A DNA stretch of 64,000 nucleotides from UBA11986 sp963734955 (GTDB lineage: Bacteria; Bacteroidota; Ignavibacteria; UBA10030; UBA6906), in NCBI GenBank assembly GCA_963734955.1, contig CAVTJO010000008.1:1-64000 (forward strand), given 5' to 3'. Position 1 is the first letter of the stretch. Each line of letters starts with the position of its first letter. Below are positions 34,091 through 44,085 of this stretch, piece by piece. The notes beneath the pieces are model-generated. The model was not told where the DNA came from and made no database searches. It saw only the letters and a list, made by a program, of their open reading frames with translations. The position numbers were made by a program, and so were the translations under genes.

Positions 34091-36449
34091 TCACGGCGCC
34101 TTTCGATACCTTGTGAACACAACGAGGGCGATGGCCAATATGCCAAGGACCATTCCCGCCGCCCCCAGGATCATCGGCAGTGGATCGCTCTTGAGCGTCG
34201 CGACCTCGCTCTCCGTTGTTTTGAGGCTTGTCCGGACCTCTGTCAACGTCGTCTCCGCGGTCGTCAGTTTGTCGATGACGGCGTCGAGGTTATCGATCAG
34301 CGTCGCCAACTCATCATCGGTCAGATTTAGCGAAGCGTCCGTCTCATTGAGCGAGTTACGCAGATTGACCAACGACGCCTTGACGGACGAGATCTGGTCG
34401 ATCACTGATGCGACCTCCCCGGCCGTAGCATTTTGAGCGTCGTAGCAAGTGACCAATTGTTCATTAATGCTCGACATCCACGCTCTTGTTAGGGACAGCA
34501 GCTCCTTCGTCTCCTCAAGATCGAGCGCTGTCTCGTTGCCACGGTCGCTCACCTGAGTGAGGTAGGCGATCGCTGCGGCCAATTGCTCGCTCGTCAGGTT
34601 CATCTTCGCATCGGTTACGTTGAGCATATTATTGACGGCATCGATGTGCCCGATCGCCAAGGTGAGGTCGTCGATCGTTCTGTTCAAAAGGCCGTACACC
34701 TCAGCGATGCGGTCGTTCGTCTCGTTGATCCTATCCTGTAGCCTGGTGTCGTTGTCCTGGAGGCCTTCGATCTCTTCCTCGATCAGTGGCATCTTGTTGA
34801 CATAAGTTACGACGACGCTGTTGCTCTCATGATAGACGAGGCATCCGGATGTCGCGGTGACGGGGTTCTCGCCCTCGAGCAGAGAGATCACAATCGAGAA
34901 GGAGCCGTTCCTCTGGACCTTGACCACAACTCCGTTCACGTCAAGCTCGTAGGCAGGGTTAGCCGTTCCGGTCACCAATATGGTGGGGCTGTACACGATC
35001 GTGCCACTCTCTGGTGATGTTATCGTCACGTATGGCAGCGAGGTTCTGATCAATGGATAGTTATCTGCATTCGAACCGCCACCTATGAAGTAAGGGTGAT
35101 CGACAACGCCGTCGCCATTCCCATCTGGCGAGGTCCAGTCACCCCAATAGTTGCCGTATGTGGACGTGTTCCAATAGTTTGTGCACCCATCAAAGGCTTG
35201 CACCTGCGACGCGTTGTACACGGACGAGGCACCGTTGTTGTTCAAGAGCACGTTGCCGTAGAACGAGTTGTAGTCGCTCGAGGCAACATAGTCATCATAC
35301 ATCAGGAAGAGGCCATAATGGGTGTTGTCGCGGATGGTATTGCTCGAAACGATGTTGTATCTGTTCGAGTAGTTCAGGTAGATGCCATTGCCATTCCCGC
35401 TGCAGTTGTTGTAGGAGACATTATTGTATTCGTTACCGGAAGAAATATAGATGGCGCATTCAGTGTTCCCGCGGCATTCATTGTTTACGATATTATTGTA
35501 TTCGCTAGACAAAAACAGAAAGATACCATGGTAAGCATTTCCACTGCAGCTGTTGTTCGCCACGATGTTGCGACCGCTCGAACGTACTTCTATGCCGCTG
35601 GATAACCAATTGGTTGTGTTGCCATTTCCGCTGCAGTTATTGTAAGCTACTGTGTTGAAATCGCTCGACATATCCAATGCTATGCCGTCGTCACTGTTCC
35701 GACTGCAGTTGTTGTTCTCAACGATGTTGTGATCACTAGTGGAAAGAAGGTAGATGCCCACATAACTCCCGCTGCAGGTATTGTTCGTTATGGCACAATT
35801 GCTCGACCTTTCTAGATAGATGCCATGTCCATTCCCGCTACTGGTATTGTTCGTTATGGTACCATTGTTAGAGGAGTAAAGGTAGATACCGGCGGTACCG
35901 TTGCCACTGAGGTTGTTGTTCGCCATGATATTGTTGCTCGATTCATACAGAGCGAAACCGTAGCCGTTACCACTGCAGGTGTTGCTCTCTAGAACGATGT
36001 TGCTCGACGATTGTAGACGGCTGCCAATGTTATTGCCGCTGCAGTTGTTGTTCTGCAAGACCGCATTGGTAACATTGTATAGCGACACGCCCACGCCGTC
36101 TTTGTAGGGATAGGCTACCCAGCTCGCATTGTGGAGATAGCAGTTTCTGATGATAACTGTGCGAGGTCGTATTGCCGATGAAGATACAGATACCGCCGCT
36201 GCCGGTGATGTCGTAGCCCTCGATGACGTAAGGGTCGGCAGCGGTGCCGGAGCCGGTGCAGTCGCCCGTCGTCTTTAGCGCCGCTAGCTCGGTATCGTTG
36301 TTGACGCGGATGGTCGAATGGGGTGTTAACGCCATATCGCCCGGCCCGTCCGCCTGAGCCGTCGTTATCGCTCCAGAGGAAGCGATGATCGACACGAACA
36401 ATGATAGTGTTAACATAATCTGGAATGCTCTGCAAGAAATCTTTGTCAT
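34091..36449 (-). CDS. NosD-type right-handed beta-helix surface protein, frameshifted near the N-terminus
   Basis: Signal peptide (about residues 10-32), then an N-terminal region RVNNDTELAALKTTGDCTGS, YVIEGYDITGSGG, and a frameshift near 36,150 into NCYLHNASWVAYPYKDGVGV. There follow about 14 repeats of roughly 23 residues of the type NNxCSGNxxGIxLxxSSxNxI, which stack as a parallel beta-helix. NYWGDWTSPDGNGDGVVDHP is the typical NosD end. After it come an Ig-like section, a long coiled coil with many N and T (about 440-640), and a C-terminal membrane anchor MILGAAGMVLGILAIALVVF. A cell-surface protein, probably S-layer-associated. Confidence 0.85.
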
Positions 36450-36608
36450 TTACTCCACCAATCCTCGCTCAAGAATGATCAAAGAGAACAGGCTGTAGCT
36501 TTTTATATTGTTCTTTGAACAAAAAATGTCGATCTTGAGAACCCGTTGGGATCATACTTCCCCGCAGCAATCAAAACGGTTAATTCGACAAATGGTCATT
36601 CCCCAACG

Positions 36609-37291
36609 ATGCCCAACTACGAGGTCCGGCTCGACGTCAATCACGATTGCCCCTACTGCATCCTTACCGAGAGATACCCAGGGCTCCGGATCACCTCGTG
36701 GGACAATGCCAGCACCCACGTGGCGGTGGTCACCAGCAATGAGCCGGGACATCTGGAAGCGTTCGAGCAAGACCTGGGCAGGTCCCTTCCATATGCTACC
36801 GTTTCCCGCTCCTGCTGCGGCCTGGAGGTGGTCATCAATAACCGGGACTGCGACCCCAGCTCAGTGACCGCGCTCATCGATATGTGCGGCTGCTGGTGCG
36901 CTCAACCGACCGTGGCCGAAGGGGGTTGGGAGAAATATCGGATCTCTCCTGGGACAAGGCCAACATCCAGGAGCTGGTCGGGCAGATAGAGGCCCACAAC
37001 GGCATCGTGAGGCTGGAATCGGTGCACCAGATGGGGCTGACCCACCTCACCGCGGAGATGATGGTGCCGGTCGATTCCCTCTTCAATGGACTTACGGCCA
37101 AGCAGGCCGAGGTGCTTGCTCTTGCGATCAAGAACGGCTACTTCGACTCCCCTGCCAAGATCGGCGCGGATGAGATGGCCCGCCTGGCCGGGCTGTCCCG
37201 GTCCACGTTCATGGAGCACCTGCGCAAGGCCGAGGGCAAGCTACTGATGAACGTCCTTCCTCTCCTGAAGATGTCCTCCACGGACGGCTGA
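36609..37291 (+). CDS. Bat-type HTH-10 transcriptional regulator, frameshifted
   Basis: About 226 residues. N-terminal domain with several cysteines (HDCPYCILTERYPG, SRSCCGLEVV, NNRDC) as if redox- or metal-sensing. One shift near 36,885 moves the frame to RLLVRSTDRGRRGLGEISDL. The C-terminal HTH-10 (bacterio-opsin activator) domain follows: GLTAKQAEVLALAIKNGYFD, MARLAGLSRSTFMEHLRKAE. This HTH type is almost restricted to archaea. The stop touches the convergent flavoprotein gene. Confidence 0.85.
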
Positions 37292-37870
37292 TCAGGGCGA
37301 AGCGAGCTTCTTGATGATCCAGGCCATGTTCTTTCCCAGGTCCCGCATGGTCCTCAGACCTTCCTCATCATTCTCCACGTCCCCCGGCTGCATGGCGGTG
37401 AGCAAGTTCCAGTATGAGGACCCCACTACGATCATCTGGCCGATGAGGAAGAAGTTGTTCATCTCCTGGAAGGCGGCCAGCGCCCCGGCCCGGCGGTTCA
37501 CCGCTACCGATGCCCCGACCTTCCGCTTGAACAGATCGCCGTTGGCCCGGTTGACGTAGCCGACCCGGTCGATGAACGCCTTGGTCTGGCCGTTCATGCT
37601 GCCGAAGTAGACGGGGGAGCCGATGATGATGCCGTCGGCGGCGGCCATCTTCTCCACCCATCCGTTGACCTTGTCGTCCTTTCGCTTGCACTTGCGGTCC
37701 TTCTTCAGCCCGCAGACCCCGCAGGCCTGGCAGGGGGCGATGTCCTCGCTGCCCATCTGGACCAGCTCGGTCTCGATGCCCTCCTTGGCGATCTCCTCCA
37801 GCACGACCTCCAGGGCGCGATTGGTGTTGCCTTTCGTCCGGGGGCTGCCGTTGAACGCGATGACCTTCAT
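37292..37870 (-). CDS. Flavodoxin-fold NADPH-dependent FMN reductase / iron-sulfur flavoprotein
   Basis: About 192 residues, starting MKVIAFNGSPRTKGNTNRAL (FMN phosphate loop), with CQACGVCGLKKDRKCKRKDD as the compact cysteine motif of iron-sulfur flavoproteins, then GIIIGSPVYFGSMNGQTKAF and KVGASVAVNRRAGA. Such proteins pass electrons from ferredoxin or reduce oxygen species in methanogens. I chose the inner ATG because it begins the fold. Divergent from trpE. Confidence 0.9.
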   Translation of the reverse strand: MKVIAFNGSPRTKGNTNRALEVVLEEIAKEGIETELVQMGSEDIAPCQACGVCGLKKDRKCKRKDDKVNGWVEKMAAADGIIIGSPVYFGSMNGQTKAFIDRVGYVNRANGDLFKRKVGASVAVNRRAGALAAFQEMNNFFLIGQMIVVGSSYWNLLTAMQPGDVENDEEGLRTMRDLGKNMAWIIKKLASP

Positions 37871-37925
37871 GGCAGGCAAAGTCCCATTCAAAGTATATTT
37901 TCTGTCCCCACCAAATAAAGCACAA

Positions 37926-37963
37926 TATTGTACAACACTGCTTATATATGTGTATTATTGTAC
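37926..37963 (+). promoter_or_regulatory. Archaeal trpE promoter with paired TATTGTAC operator-like sites
   Basis: TTATATAT (37942-37949) is a TATA box; a start about 25 bases later would fall at the trpE ATG (37972), giving a nearly leaderless mRNA. TATTGTAC occurs at 37926-37933 and exactly 30 bases later at 37956-37963, flanking the TATA box. The first contains TGTACA, the TRP-box core bound by TrpY in Methanothermobacter. Confidence 0.6.
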
Positions 37964-37971
37964 CTTAAAGC

Positions 37972-39374
37972 ATGAAGGAACTCGATATCACCATTCAAAG
38001 GCTCGACCTGGCCCTTCCCCCCTTCGAGGTCTACCGCCGGCTGCGGCCGGAGTTCGATTCATCGTTCATGCTGGAATCGGCCGTGGGAGGCAGCCGCACG
38101 GTGGCCTATTCGTTCCTGGGCTTCGGCCCCGGGGAAACGCTGGCCTGCCGCGGCGGTCGGGTGGAGGGCGGGACCGGCCTCGACCACCTGAGGGAGGACC
38201 CCAAGGCCTTCCTCAGCGAGAGGGCCAAGCAGTTCGACCTGCCGTTCGGCCGCTTCCCGTTCATCGGCGGACTGGTGGGCTATTTCTCCTACGAGTTCGC
38301 CCGCCGGTCCGAGCCGTCGTCGGTGAAGGCCTTCCCATCCGATTTTCCGGAGTTCGAGCTCGGCCTGTATCGTGAATGTCTCATCTACGATCATTCGAGC
38401 TTCCAGGTGTACCTCGTGTCCCTGGGCGAGGCCGGCCCGCTGGGCGAGCTGATCGGCTCGATGCCCGGCCGAGCGCTACAGGGGCTCCGGGCGAACGCGC
38501 CGGTGCCGGAGCAGGGACGGGACCACTTCGAAGAGGGAGTGAGGACGATCAAGGAGCGGGTGGAGAACGGGCAGACCTTCCAGACCGTGCTCTCCCGCCG
38601 CCTCACCTCCCACTACAGCGGCGACCTGTTGCACCTCTACGGAGCGCTGCGGGACCTGAACCCCTCCCCCTACATGTTCTTCCTGGACTTCGGCGACGGA
38701 CCGTCCTGGGCAGCAGCCCGGAAACGCTCCTGACCGTCCGGGGGCGGGAAGCGACGACCTTCCCCATCGCCGGCACCAGGCCGCTGGGCGAGGGCGTGGC
38801 CGGACGGCGCCGCTACCGCGAGGAGCTGATGCTGGACGAGAAGGAGCGGGCCGAGCATGCCATGCTGGTCGATCTGGCCCGCAACGACCTCTCCCGAGTG
38901 TGCCAGGGCGGCTCGGTCTCCGTGCCGGAGTACATGCGGGTGGAGGAGTTCTCCCATGTCCAGCACATCGTCTCCAAGGTCCAGGGCACCTTGAACAAGG
39001 GGACGACGTCCATGGACGCGCTGTGCTCGGTCTTTCCGGCCGGCACGGTCTCCGGGGCCCCCAAGCCTCGGGCCATGGAGATCATCGGAGAGGTGGAGGG
39101 GAGTAGCCGCGGGCCCTACGCCGGCGGGGTGGGGTACCTGTCCTACAACGGCAACCTGGACACGGCCATCACCATCCGCTCGGCGTTCGCCTCCAACGGC
39201 AAGCTCCATTTCCAGGCCGGGGCGGGCATCGTGGCCGATTCCGACCCCTCCCGCGAGTTCGTGGAGACGGAGCACAAGCTGGGGGCGATGCGCGCGGCCC
39301 TGGCCCGGGCCACGGAGGCCTCGACATCAACGTGCTCATCCTGGACAACTACGATTCGTTCGTCTATAATCTGA
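37972..39374 (+). CDS. trpE: Anthranilate synthase component I, frameshifted
   Basis: First step of tryptophan synthesis, chorismate to anthranilate. N-terminal part MKELDITIQRLDLALPPFEV, FIGGLVGYFSYEFARR, then ENGQTFQTVLSRRLTSHYSG and PSPYMFFLDFG. Near 38,705 a base is missing or extra; the other frame continues GSSPETLLTVRGREATTFPI, AGTRPLGEG, DLARNDLSRVCQGGSVSVPE, FPAGTVSGAPKPRAMEIIGE and GGVGYLSYNGNLDTAITIR, the catalytic core. The last codons overlap trpG. About 455 residues if repaired. Confidence 0.9.
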
Positions 39375-39500
39375 AGCAGTACTTCGAGGAGCTGGGGGCG
39401 GACTGCATCGTCGCCCGGAATGATGCTCTGTCCATCGACCAGGTGGTGAGGTTGGCCCCGGACGCGATCGTCATCTCCCCCGGCCCCGGCGTGCCGGCGG
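39326..39500 (+). CDS. trpG: Anthranilate synthase component II, N-terminal fragment cut at the join
   Basis: INVLILDNYDSFVYNLKQYF then EELGADCIVARNDALSIDQV and IVISPGPG, the beginning of the glutamine amidotransferase subunit, including the oxyanion PGPG motif. Only about 58 of about 190 residues remain; after GPG the sequence no longer fits and stops at 39510. The start is uncertain: ATC 39326 or GTG 39332 are possible, with GGAGG upstream. Confidence 0.82.
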
Positions 39501-39512
39501 TGCTTGCCTGAC
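39490..39512. other. Join between archaeal and Bacteroidota-like segments
   Basis: trpG breaks off just after its PGPG motif. Thirty bases later a polysaccharide flippase gene begins, base composition and codon use drop in GC, and everything to the right is of a different bacterial type. Confidence 0.85.
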
Positions 39513-39539
39513 AACACCAGAGCCTTCAATATTCAAAGA

Positions 39540-41024
39540 ATGAACGACGCTGCGTCATCTATTGCCAAGAACACGACGGCGATGATGGGATCACAACTGA
39601 TCACCTGGGCTTCGTCGTTCGTGCTGATGATTTTCCTGCCGCGATACCTTGGCGCCGAAGATTTTGGGAGACTTTATTTCGCAGCCTCGATCACTGGCCT
39701 GATGGGTTCGGTGATGAGCCTCGGAATCGGCGATTACCTGGTGAAGGAGGTGGCTCGTGACCGGTCCAAGGCGTCCAGTTTTCTTTCAAATGCTCTTGTC
39801 TTGAGGGGAGTGGCATGGTTCGTCTCTTTCCTGATCGCAATTGAGTATGTGCGCTTGACTACTGATTCGAAGGAAACCCTGCTGCTAGTCGTCCTTGTAG
39901 GATGCGGGCAGATGCTTGGAAGCTTGTCGGATCTTGGATACAAAGTCTTCCAATCGTTCGAGCGCATGCAGTACAGATCTGTGGCCGTTGTTGTGCAGCA
40001 AGTATCTTCCGTAGCAATCTGCGTTGCATTGCTTCTCCTTGGCTTTGGAGCGACTGCTATCGCTGCTTCAGGAATTCTGACCAGCGCAATGGCTTTTGGA
40101 GTAGTTCTCATTTTCCTCCCACGTGTAACGAGAATGGATTGGGCGATTACCACAAGCTCGTGGCCCGAATTGCTACGAGGCAGCTTCCCTTTCTTTGTCA
40201 CAACGGGCTTGTCTGTTCTTTACTATCGTGTGGACGTTATGATGTTATCAGCGATGACAAACGACAAGGTCGTCGGCTGGTACGGTGCACCATATAGACT
40301 GTTTGATACGTTTAGTTTTTTCCCATCGATTGTCGGGACAGTAGTTTTCCCCATTATGGCCCGCATGTGGCAGGATTCCAAGGATGGCTTTGCAAGCATT
40401 GCTCAACAGACTCTGAACGTGACGATCATTGTTGCGGTACCCTTTGCTGTCATTCTTGTTTCATGTTCCAGGCAGATCATTTCGCTGCTGTTTGGCTTCG
40501 AACATTTCTCGAACTCCGTAATTCTCCTTCAGCTACTTGCAGCAAGTCTACCACTACTTTATGTTGATTATGTTTTTGCAACAATGCTCGTTTCGGCGGA
40601 CAAGCAGCGGTACTCCCCGATCGTTGCAGCCGTTGCGTTAGTGATCAATGTCACTCTAAACTATTTCTTGATTGCTTACTTTCACCGGGTAAGCGGCAAC
40701 GGTGCCATTGGCGCAGCAATTACAACCCTGCTCACCGAATTGGCAGTTTCCGGGATGTTCTTCTCATTGCTTCCTGCGGGATGCTTTAATCGCACCAACT
40801 TGCAGTTGGCTGTCAAATCGATAGCATCTGGGGGTCTTATGGCGTTCGTGATCTGGCTTATGGGGCAGTGGATTCAGTACTGGTATCTCATCGCTTTTGT
40901 TGGCGTTGCTGTATATGTGGGAATACTTTTCCTTATGAAGGCATTCTCCAGTAGAGAATTTCGATTTCTCCTGAGTCTGAGCCCCCTGCGCAAGTCAATC
41001 GCAAAACCGGTCCAGGAACAATAG
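39540..41024 (+). CDS. Polysaccharide flippase (Wzx-like)
   Basis: 494 residues, 12-14 membrane segments, MATE/MVIN-type. Starts MNDAASSIAKNTTAMMGSQL; I prefer this ATG to the TTG 36 bases upstream because that lies in the join. Contains IFLPRYLGAEDFGRLYFAAS and GIGDYLVKEVARDRSKASSF, and a basic tail. It exports lipid-linked repeat units for O-antigen or capsule. Followed by a WecG/TagA transferase. Intact. Confidence 0.9.
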   Translation: MNDAASSIAKNTTAMMGSQLITWASSFVLMIFLPRYLGAEDFGRLYFAASITGLMGSVMSLGIGDYLVKEVARDRSKASSFLSNALVLRGVAWFVSFLIAIEYVRLTTDSKETLLLVVLVGCGQMLGSLSDLGYKVFQSFERMQYRSVAVVVQQVSSVAICVALLLLGFGATAIAASGILTSAMAFGVVLIFLPRVTRMDWAITTSSWPELLRGSFPFFVTTGLSVLYYRVDVMMLSAMTNDKVVGWYGAPYRLFDTFSFFPSIVGTVVFPIMARMWQDSKDGFASIAQQTLNVTIIVAVPFAVILVSCSRQIISLLFGFEHFSNSVILLQLLAASLPLLYVDYVFATMLVSADKQRYSPIVAAVALVINVTLNYFLIAYFHRVSGNGAIGAAITTLLTELAVSGMFFSLLPAGCFNRTNLQLAVKSIASGGLMAFVIWLMGQWIQYWYLIAFVGVAVYVGILFLMKAFSSREFRFLLSLSPLRKSIAKPVQEQ

Positions 41025-41079
41025 GGTTCTGCTTCTCTCTAGCGCTATGCATCCATGACTTCACCGACCGAACCATCAC

Positions 41080-41862
41080 ATGAGAAGCAAAAGGAGAGGA
41101 CCCCTGTTCCGGCGGTTGTTCGGAAGTGTACCAAAGGTCATGATCCTAGACGTACAAGTACACGTGGTCACAATGAATCAGGTCCCAGAAATTGTCAAGG
41201 CCATGGTCACAAGTGGACTGGACCATCAGGTTGCAACCGTGAACCCCGAATTCATCATGGCCGCACGGAAGCATGAGGAATTCCGCAGAGTCTTGAACGG
41301 CACTTCGCTTTCGTTTGCCGATGGCATGGGGGTGGTGTGGGCGTCCCGGATTCTGGGTCGTCGGCTTCCTGAGAGGATTGCTGGCGTGGACGTCGTCGAG
41401 CTTCTTTCTGCTTTGGCTGCGAAGGATGGCCTGAGAGTGTTTTTGTTGGGGGCCGCGCCGGGGATCGCCGAAGAGGCAGCAAGACGGCTGCAAGAAAGGT
41501 ATCCGGGGCTCAATATTGCGGGAACGTTCGCGGGTTCTCCGAGACCAGAGGACGATGAGGCAATCTGCAATGTCGTCAGGAAGAGTCGACCACACCTCCT
41601 GTTTGTTGCATATGGCGCGCCGAATCAGGATCTGTGGATTGCCCGAAACCAGCCTCGCTTGCATGTGCCCGTTGCAATGGGTGTGGGGGGATCTTTCGAC
41701 TTCATCGTGGGGAAATCACTGCGAGCACCAAGGGTTCTTCGGTCTCTGGGCCTTGAGTGGCTACATCGACTTATTCGCGAGCCCCGAAGATGGAAACGTA
41801 TGCTAGCACTCCCGCGTTTTGCATTCACAGTGTTTTGGGAACGGCTGAAACAACCTGTTTGA
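41080..41862 (+). CDS. WecG/TagA/CpsF-family glycosyltransferase
   Basis: 260 residues. HQVATVNPEFIMAARKHEEF, LSFADGMGVVWASRILG, RIAGVDVVELLSALAAKDGL, VFLLGAAPGIAEEAARRL and LFVAYGAPNQDLWIARN are all family signatures; VAMGVGGSFDFIVGKSLRAP follows. It adds ManNAc(A)-type sugar to a lipid-linked intermediate. The start is uncertain (41080 or the ATG at 41140). With the flippase it belongs to a surface-polysaccharide set. Confidence 0.9.
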   Translation: MRSKRRGPLFRRLFGSVPKVMILDVQVHVVTMNQVPEIVKAMVTSGLDHQVATVNPEFIMAARKHEEFRRVLNGTSLSFADGMGVVWASRILGRRLPERIAGVDVVELLSALAAKDGLRVFLLGAAPGIAEEAARRLQERYPGLNIAGTFAGSPRPEDDEAICNVVRKSRPHLLFVAYGAPNQDLWIARNQPRLHVPVAMGVGGSFDFIVGKSLRAPRVLRSLGLEWLHRLIREPRRWKRMLALPRFAFTVFWERLKQPV

Positions 41863-42363
41863 TTACCCGGAACCCACAATTCTGAATTGCTTCTGACCCG
41901 CTCTCTGTATCACGGCGGGAATGTAAGCTTGAAAAGGACATCCCGGTGGATTGAGAGTGTCGGAAATGATGGTCTGTTCCCGACGCTGCGTATGATATTT
42001 GGTTTCGAGCGGCATCGTTGGCTTGACTTGCGTAAGACGGATGCATGTCAACGATGACACTGGCTCGGCGACGGTTGCCGGCACATACTGGTCGGACTTT
42101 CTTTCTCGATTGGCCATTATTGCAATGCAGACTTCGTACCTACTGCAGGTGACTCGGATTGAGGAGTGGCCTTTCTGATTTGATCCCCTCTTTCTTTCCA
42201 ACCATCAGAGTCATTGAACGCAATTCCAGTTTTTTGTAGATTTGGCTGGAATTTCCTGTATTGGTCATCCTGTCGTCGGCCAGCGAAGTCATCGTTGCCC
42301 GAACAAGAAGCCTTCGAAACCGAGGAACAGCGATTTTACAGGCGGACAAAAAAAGGAGGAAGC
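41863..42363. other. Intergenic region without a supported gene
   Basis: Short frames exist on both strands but show no family signature or ribosome-binding site. Nothing regulatory stood out. Confidence 0.4.
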
Positions 42364-43563
42364 ATGTCTGAACCACATCGCGCAAAGAAGATACTCTTCT
42401 GGACAATAACAATTATCGCGCCACTCGTGTTCATGGAGCTTTTCCTTCGACTATACTTTGCCAGTCAGGTTGGCACAGATGTACTTTTCTATGGTGTAAA
42501 ATCGTCGAAATACCAAGGCATGTTTGACCCTGGTGGGGCATCCATTGCAAAGGAAGCCATGAACCACTCGGTTGATGCTTATAACGACTTTCTGCAGGGG
42601 TATTGGAAGTACTCCCCTCACCAACATGCCACGGAACATAACGACAGGGGGGAGGTTTTCAATGTCACGATCAACTCAATGGGCTTCCGGGGAGGAGAGT
42701 TCACCAGAGAAAAGAGGTCGCGCACGTTACGAGTTGTATCATTGGGCGCCTCCTCGACATTTGGCTATCATGACAAAGACAATGAGACATACCCTTCCTA
42801 TCTTCAGGACACTCTCAGTCAGCTCCTGCTCGAAAAGGGCTGCGAGGAGTTCACATCGGCGGAGGTGCTGAATTTGGGTATTCCACATCTGGAGTCAGAC
42901 AATATTGTTGCTCTATTCATGGCTGAAGCACTCCCATTGAAGCCCGACGTCGTAACTTACTATGAGGGGATTAACGACGCACACGTAGACCGCGCTGCTT
43001 CAGGGCCTCCCTCCCAAAGAAGGGGATGGATCAGAAACCGGATCAGTGAATTCTACGGCTGGCTACGGGCTCGATTCATCGCTATTGCACTGGCAGGCAA
43101 CCTTCATAGCACACTGGCTATGCGTTTCTCTGAGGCGGCAATCCAGAACCATATGAAAGGCAAGGCGGATCATTTCTTGCAGAATGTTTCCCGAATCAAT
43201 GACGAATGTAAGAAGGATGGAATTCTCTTTGTGGTTGCCAATCAACAGGCAAAATCTCAAATGATTGAGCGAGACAAAATGAAGGGAGTAACGTATGCGC
43301 AGGAGATTGAGTTGATACGAAGCAAGCTAGCAACCGACGGCCATGTCCCAATGGGAGGACGTGATTTGATTACCCATGAAAGTATCATGAACGCTCTGCG
43401 TAATTGGGCTTCTGCAAACAATGTAGCGTTTGTGGATGTAATCAAAGAATTGGACATGCATAGAGATTTCCTGGTGACCTGGGTACACTTGGACGCCGAG
43501 GGAAATCAGATTGTGGCGTCTGTCCTGGCGAAGCAGATTTTGGAGCATGTTTGCCATCAATGA
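42364..43563 (+). CDS. Membrane-anchored SGNH/GDSL hydrolase
   Basis: 399 residues with one N-terminal membrane helix (about 10-33). The SGNH blocks are visible: VVSLGASSTFGYHDKDN (catalytic Ser), LNLGIPHLESDNI, TYYEGINDAHVD (GxN block) and WVHLDAEGNQIVASVL with the His. GGGAGG-like purine runs precede MSEPHRAKK. Likely a periplasmic O-acyl esterase or acetyltransferase partner modifying the surface polysaccharide. An upstream in-frame extension to 42214 is possible but less likely. Confidence 0.85.
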   Translation: MSEPHRAKKILFWTITIIAPLVFMELFLRLYFASQVGTDVLFYGVKSSKYQGMFDPGGASIAKEAMNHSVDAYNDFLQGYWKYSPHQHATEHNDRGEVFNVTINSMGFRGGEFTREKRSRTLRVVSLGASSTFGYHDKDNETYPSYLQDTLSQLLLEKGCEEFTSAEVLNLGIPHLESDNIVALFMAEALPLKPDVVTYYEGINDAHVDRAASGPPSQRRGWIRNRISEFYGWLRARFIAIALAGNLHSTLAMRFSEAAIQNHMKGKADHFLQNVSRINDECKKDGILFVVANQQAKSQMIERDKMKGVTYAQEIELIRSKLATDGHVPMGGRDLITHESIMNALRNWASANNVAFVDVIKELDMHRDFLVTWVHLDAEGNQIVASVLAKQILEHVCHQ

Positions 43564-43584
43564 GATGAGCCACAACCTGACAAA

Positions 43585-43937
43585 GGGGGTCCATCTAATG
43601 CCTACGGTCAGTGAAATCAACAACTACAGGTTCGAGGTACAGCGGTCAACCAATGACTCCCCTTGGGATTCACATCGCTTCCGAATAGTTTGTGTCGGGG
43701 CATGGGATAACAAATGAACAACATAGCTAAGCTTACTCGGACAGTGATGCGAGAACAGCGATCCCGTGTTTATCGTCTGAGACAAATCGATCTTGACGGA
43801 ACAGAGCATTTCACAGAACCAGCCTTGGCCATGAGACGGCAGAGTTCTCAGGTGACAACCTTGCCAACGGGGTGTACATGTACGTTCTCAGGGCGGGAAC
43901 CTTCAGTGATGTGAAGAAGATGGTTCTCTTGAAATAG
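43585..43937 (+). pseudogene. Remnant of a type IX secretion sorted protein (C-terminal domain)
   Basis: Three pieces in order but in different frames: SEINNYRFEVQRSTND (about 43,611-43,660), VYRLRQIDLDGTEHFTEPAL (about 43,770-43,830), and FSGDNLANGVYMYVLRAGTF then SDVKKMVLLK just before TAG 43937. This is the usual end of T9SS-sorted proteins in Ignavibacteria and relatives (YYRLxQIDxDG ... LxxGVYxYxLxxGxFxxxKKMxLxK). The middle (the FNPSTTI-like strand) is deleted. It marks this segment as Bacteroidota/Ignavibacteriota. Confidence 0.75.
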
Positions 43938-44085
43938 AATTGACTGATCAATTATGGGGGGCTACTGCTTGCAATGGCAGTGGCTCTTTTTGTTTTGAAC
44001 ACCGCGGTACTTTTGGATTGTGGCGGTACTATTTTTTTTGTACGTTGTGCCAACAGACTTGGTCTCTATTCCAAAGGAACACCCC

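Noticed and set aside
34091..36094. Regular repeats in DNA, as in a CRISPR array
   Set aside because: They encode beta-helix repeats of about 23 residues and are diverged; there are no identical repeats with unique spacers.
31890..39512. An archaeal genomic island acquired by a bacterium
   Set aside because: Genes are cut at both ends, no integrase, tRNA or att site is present, and the two flanks are themselves from different phyla.
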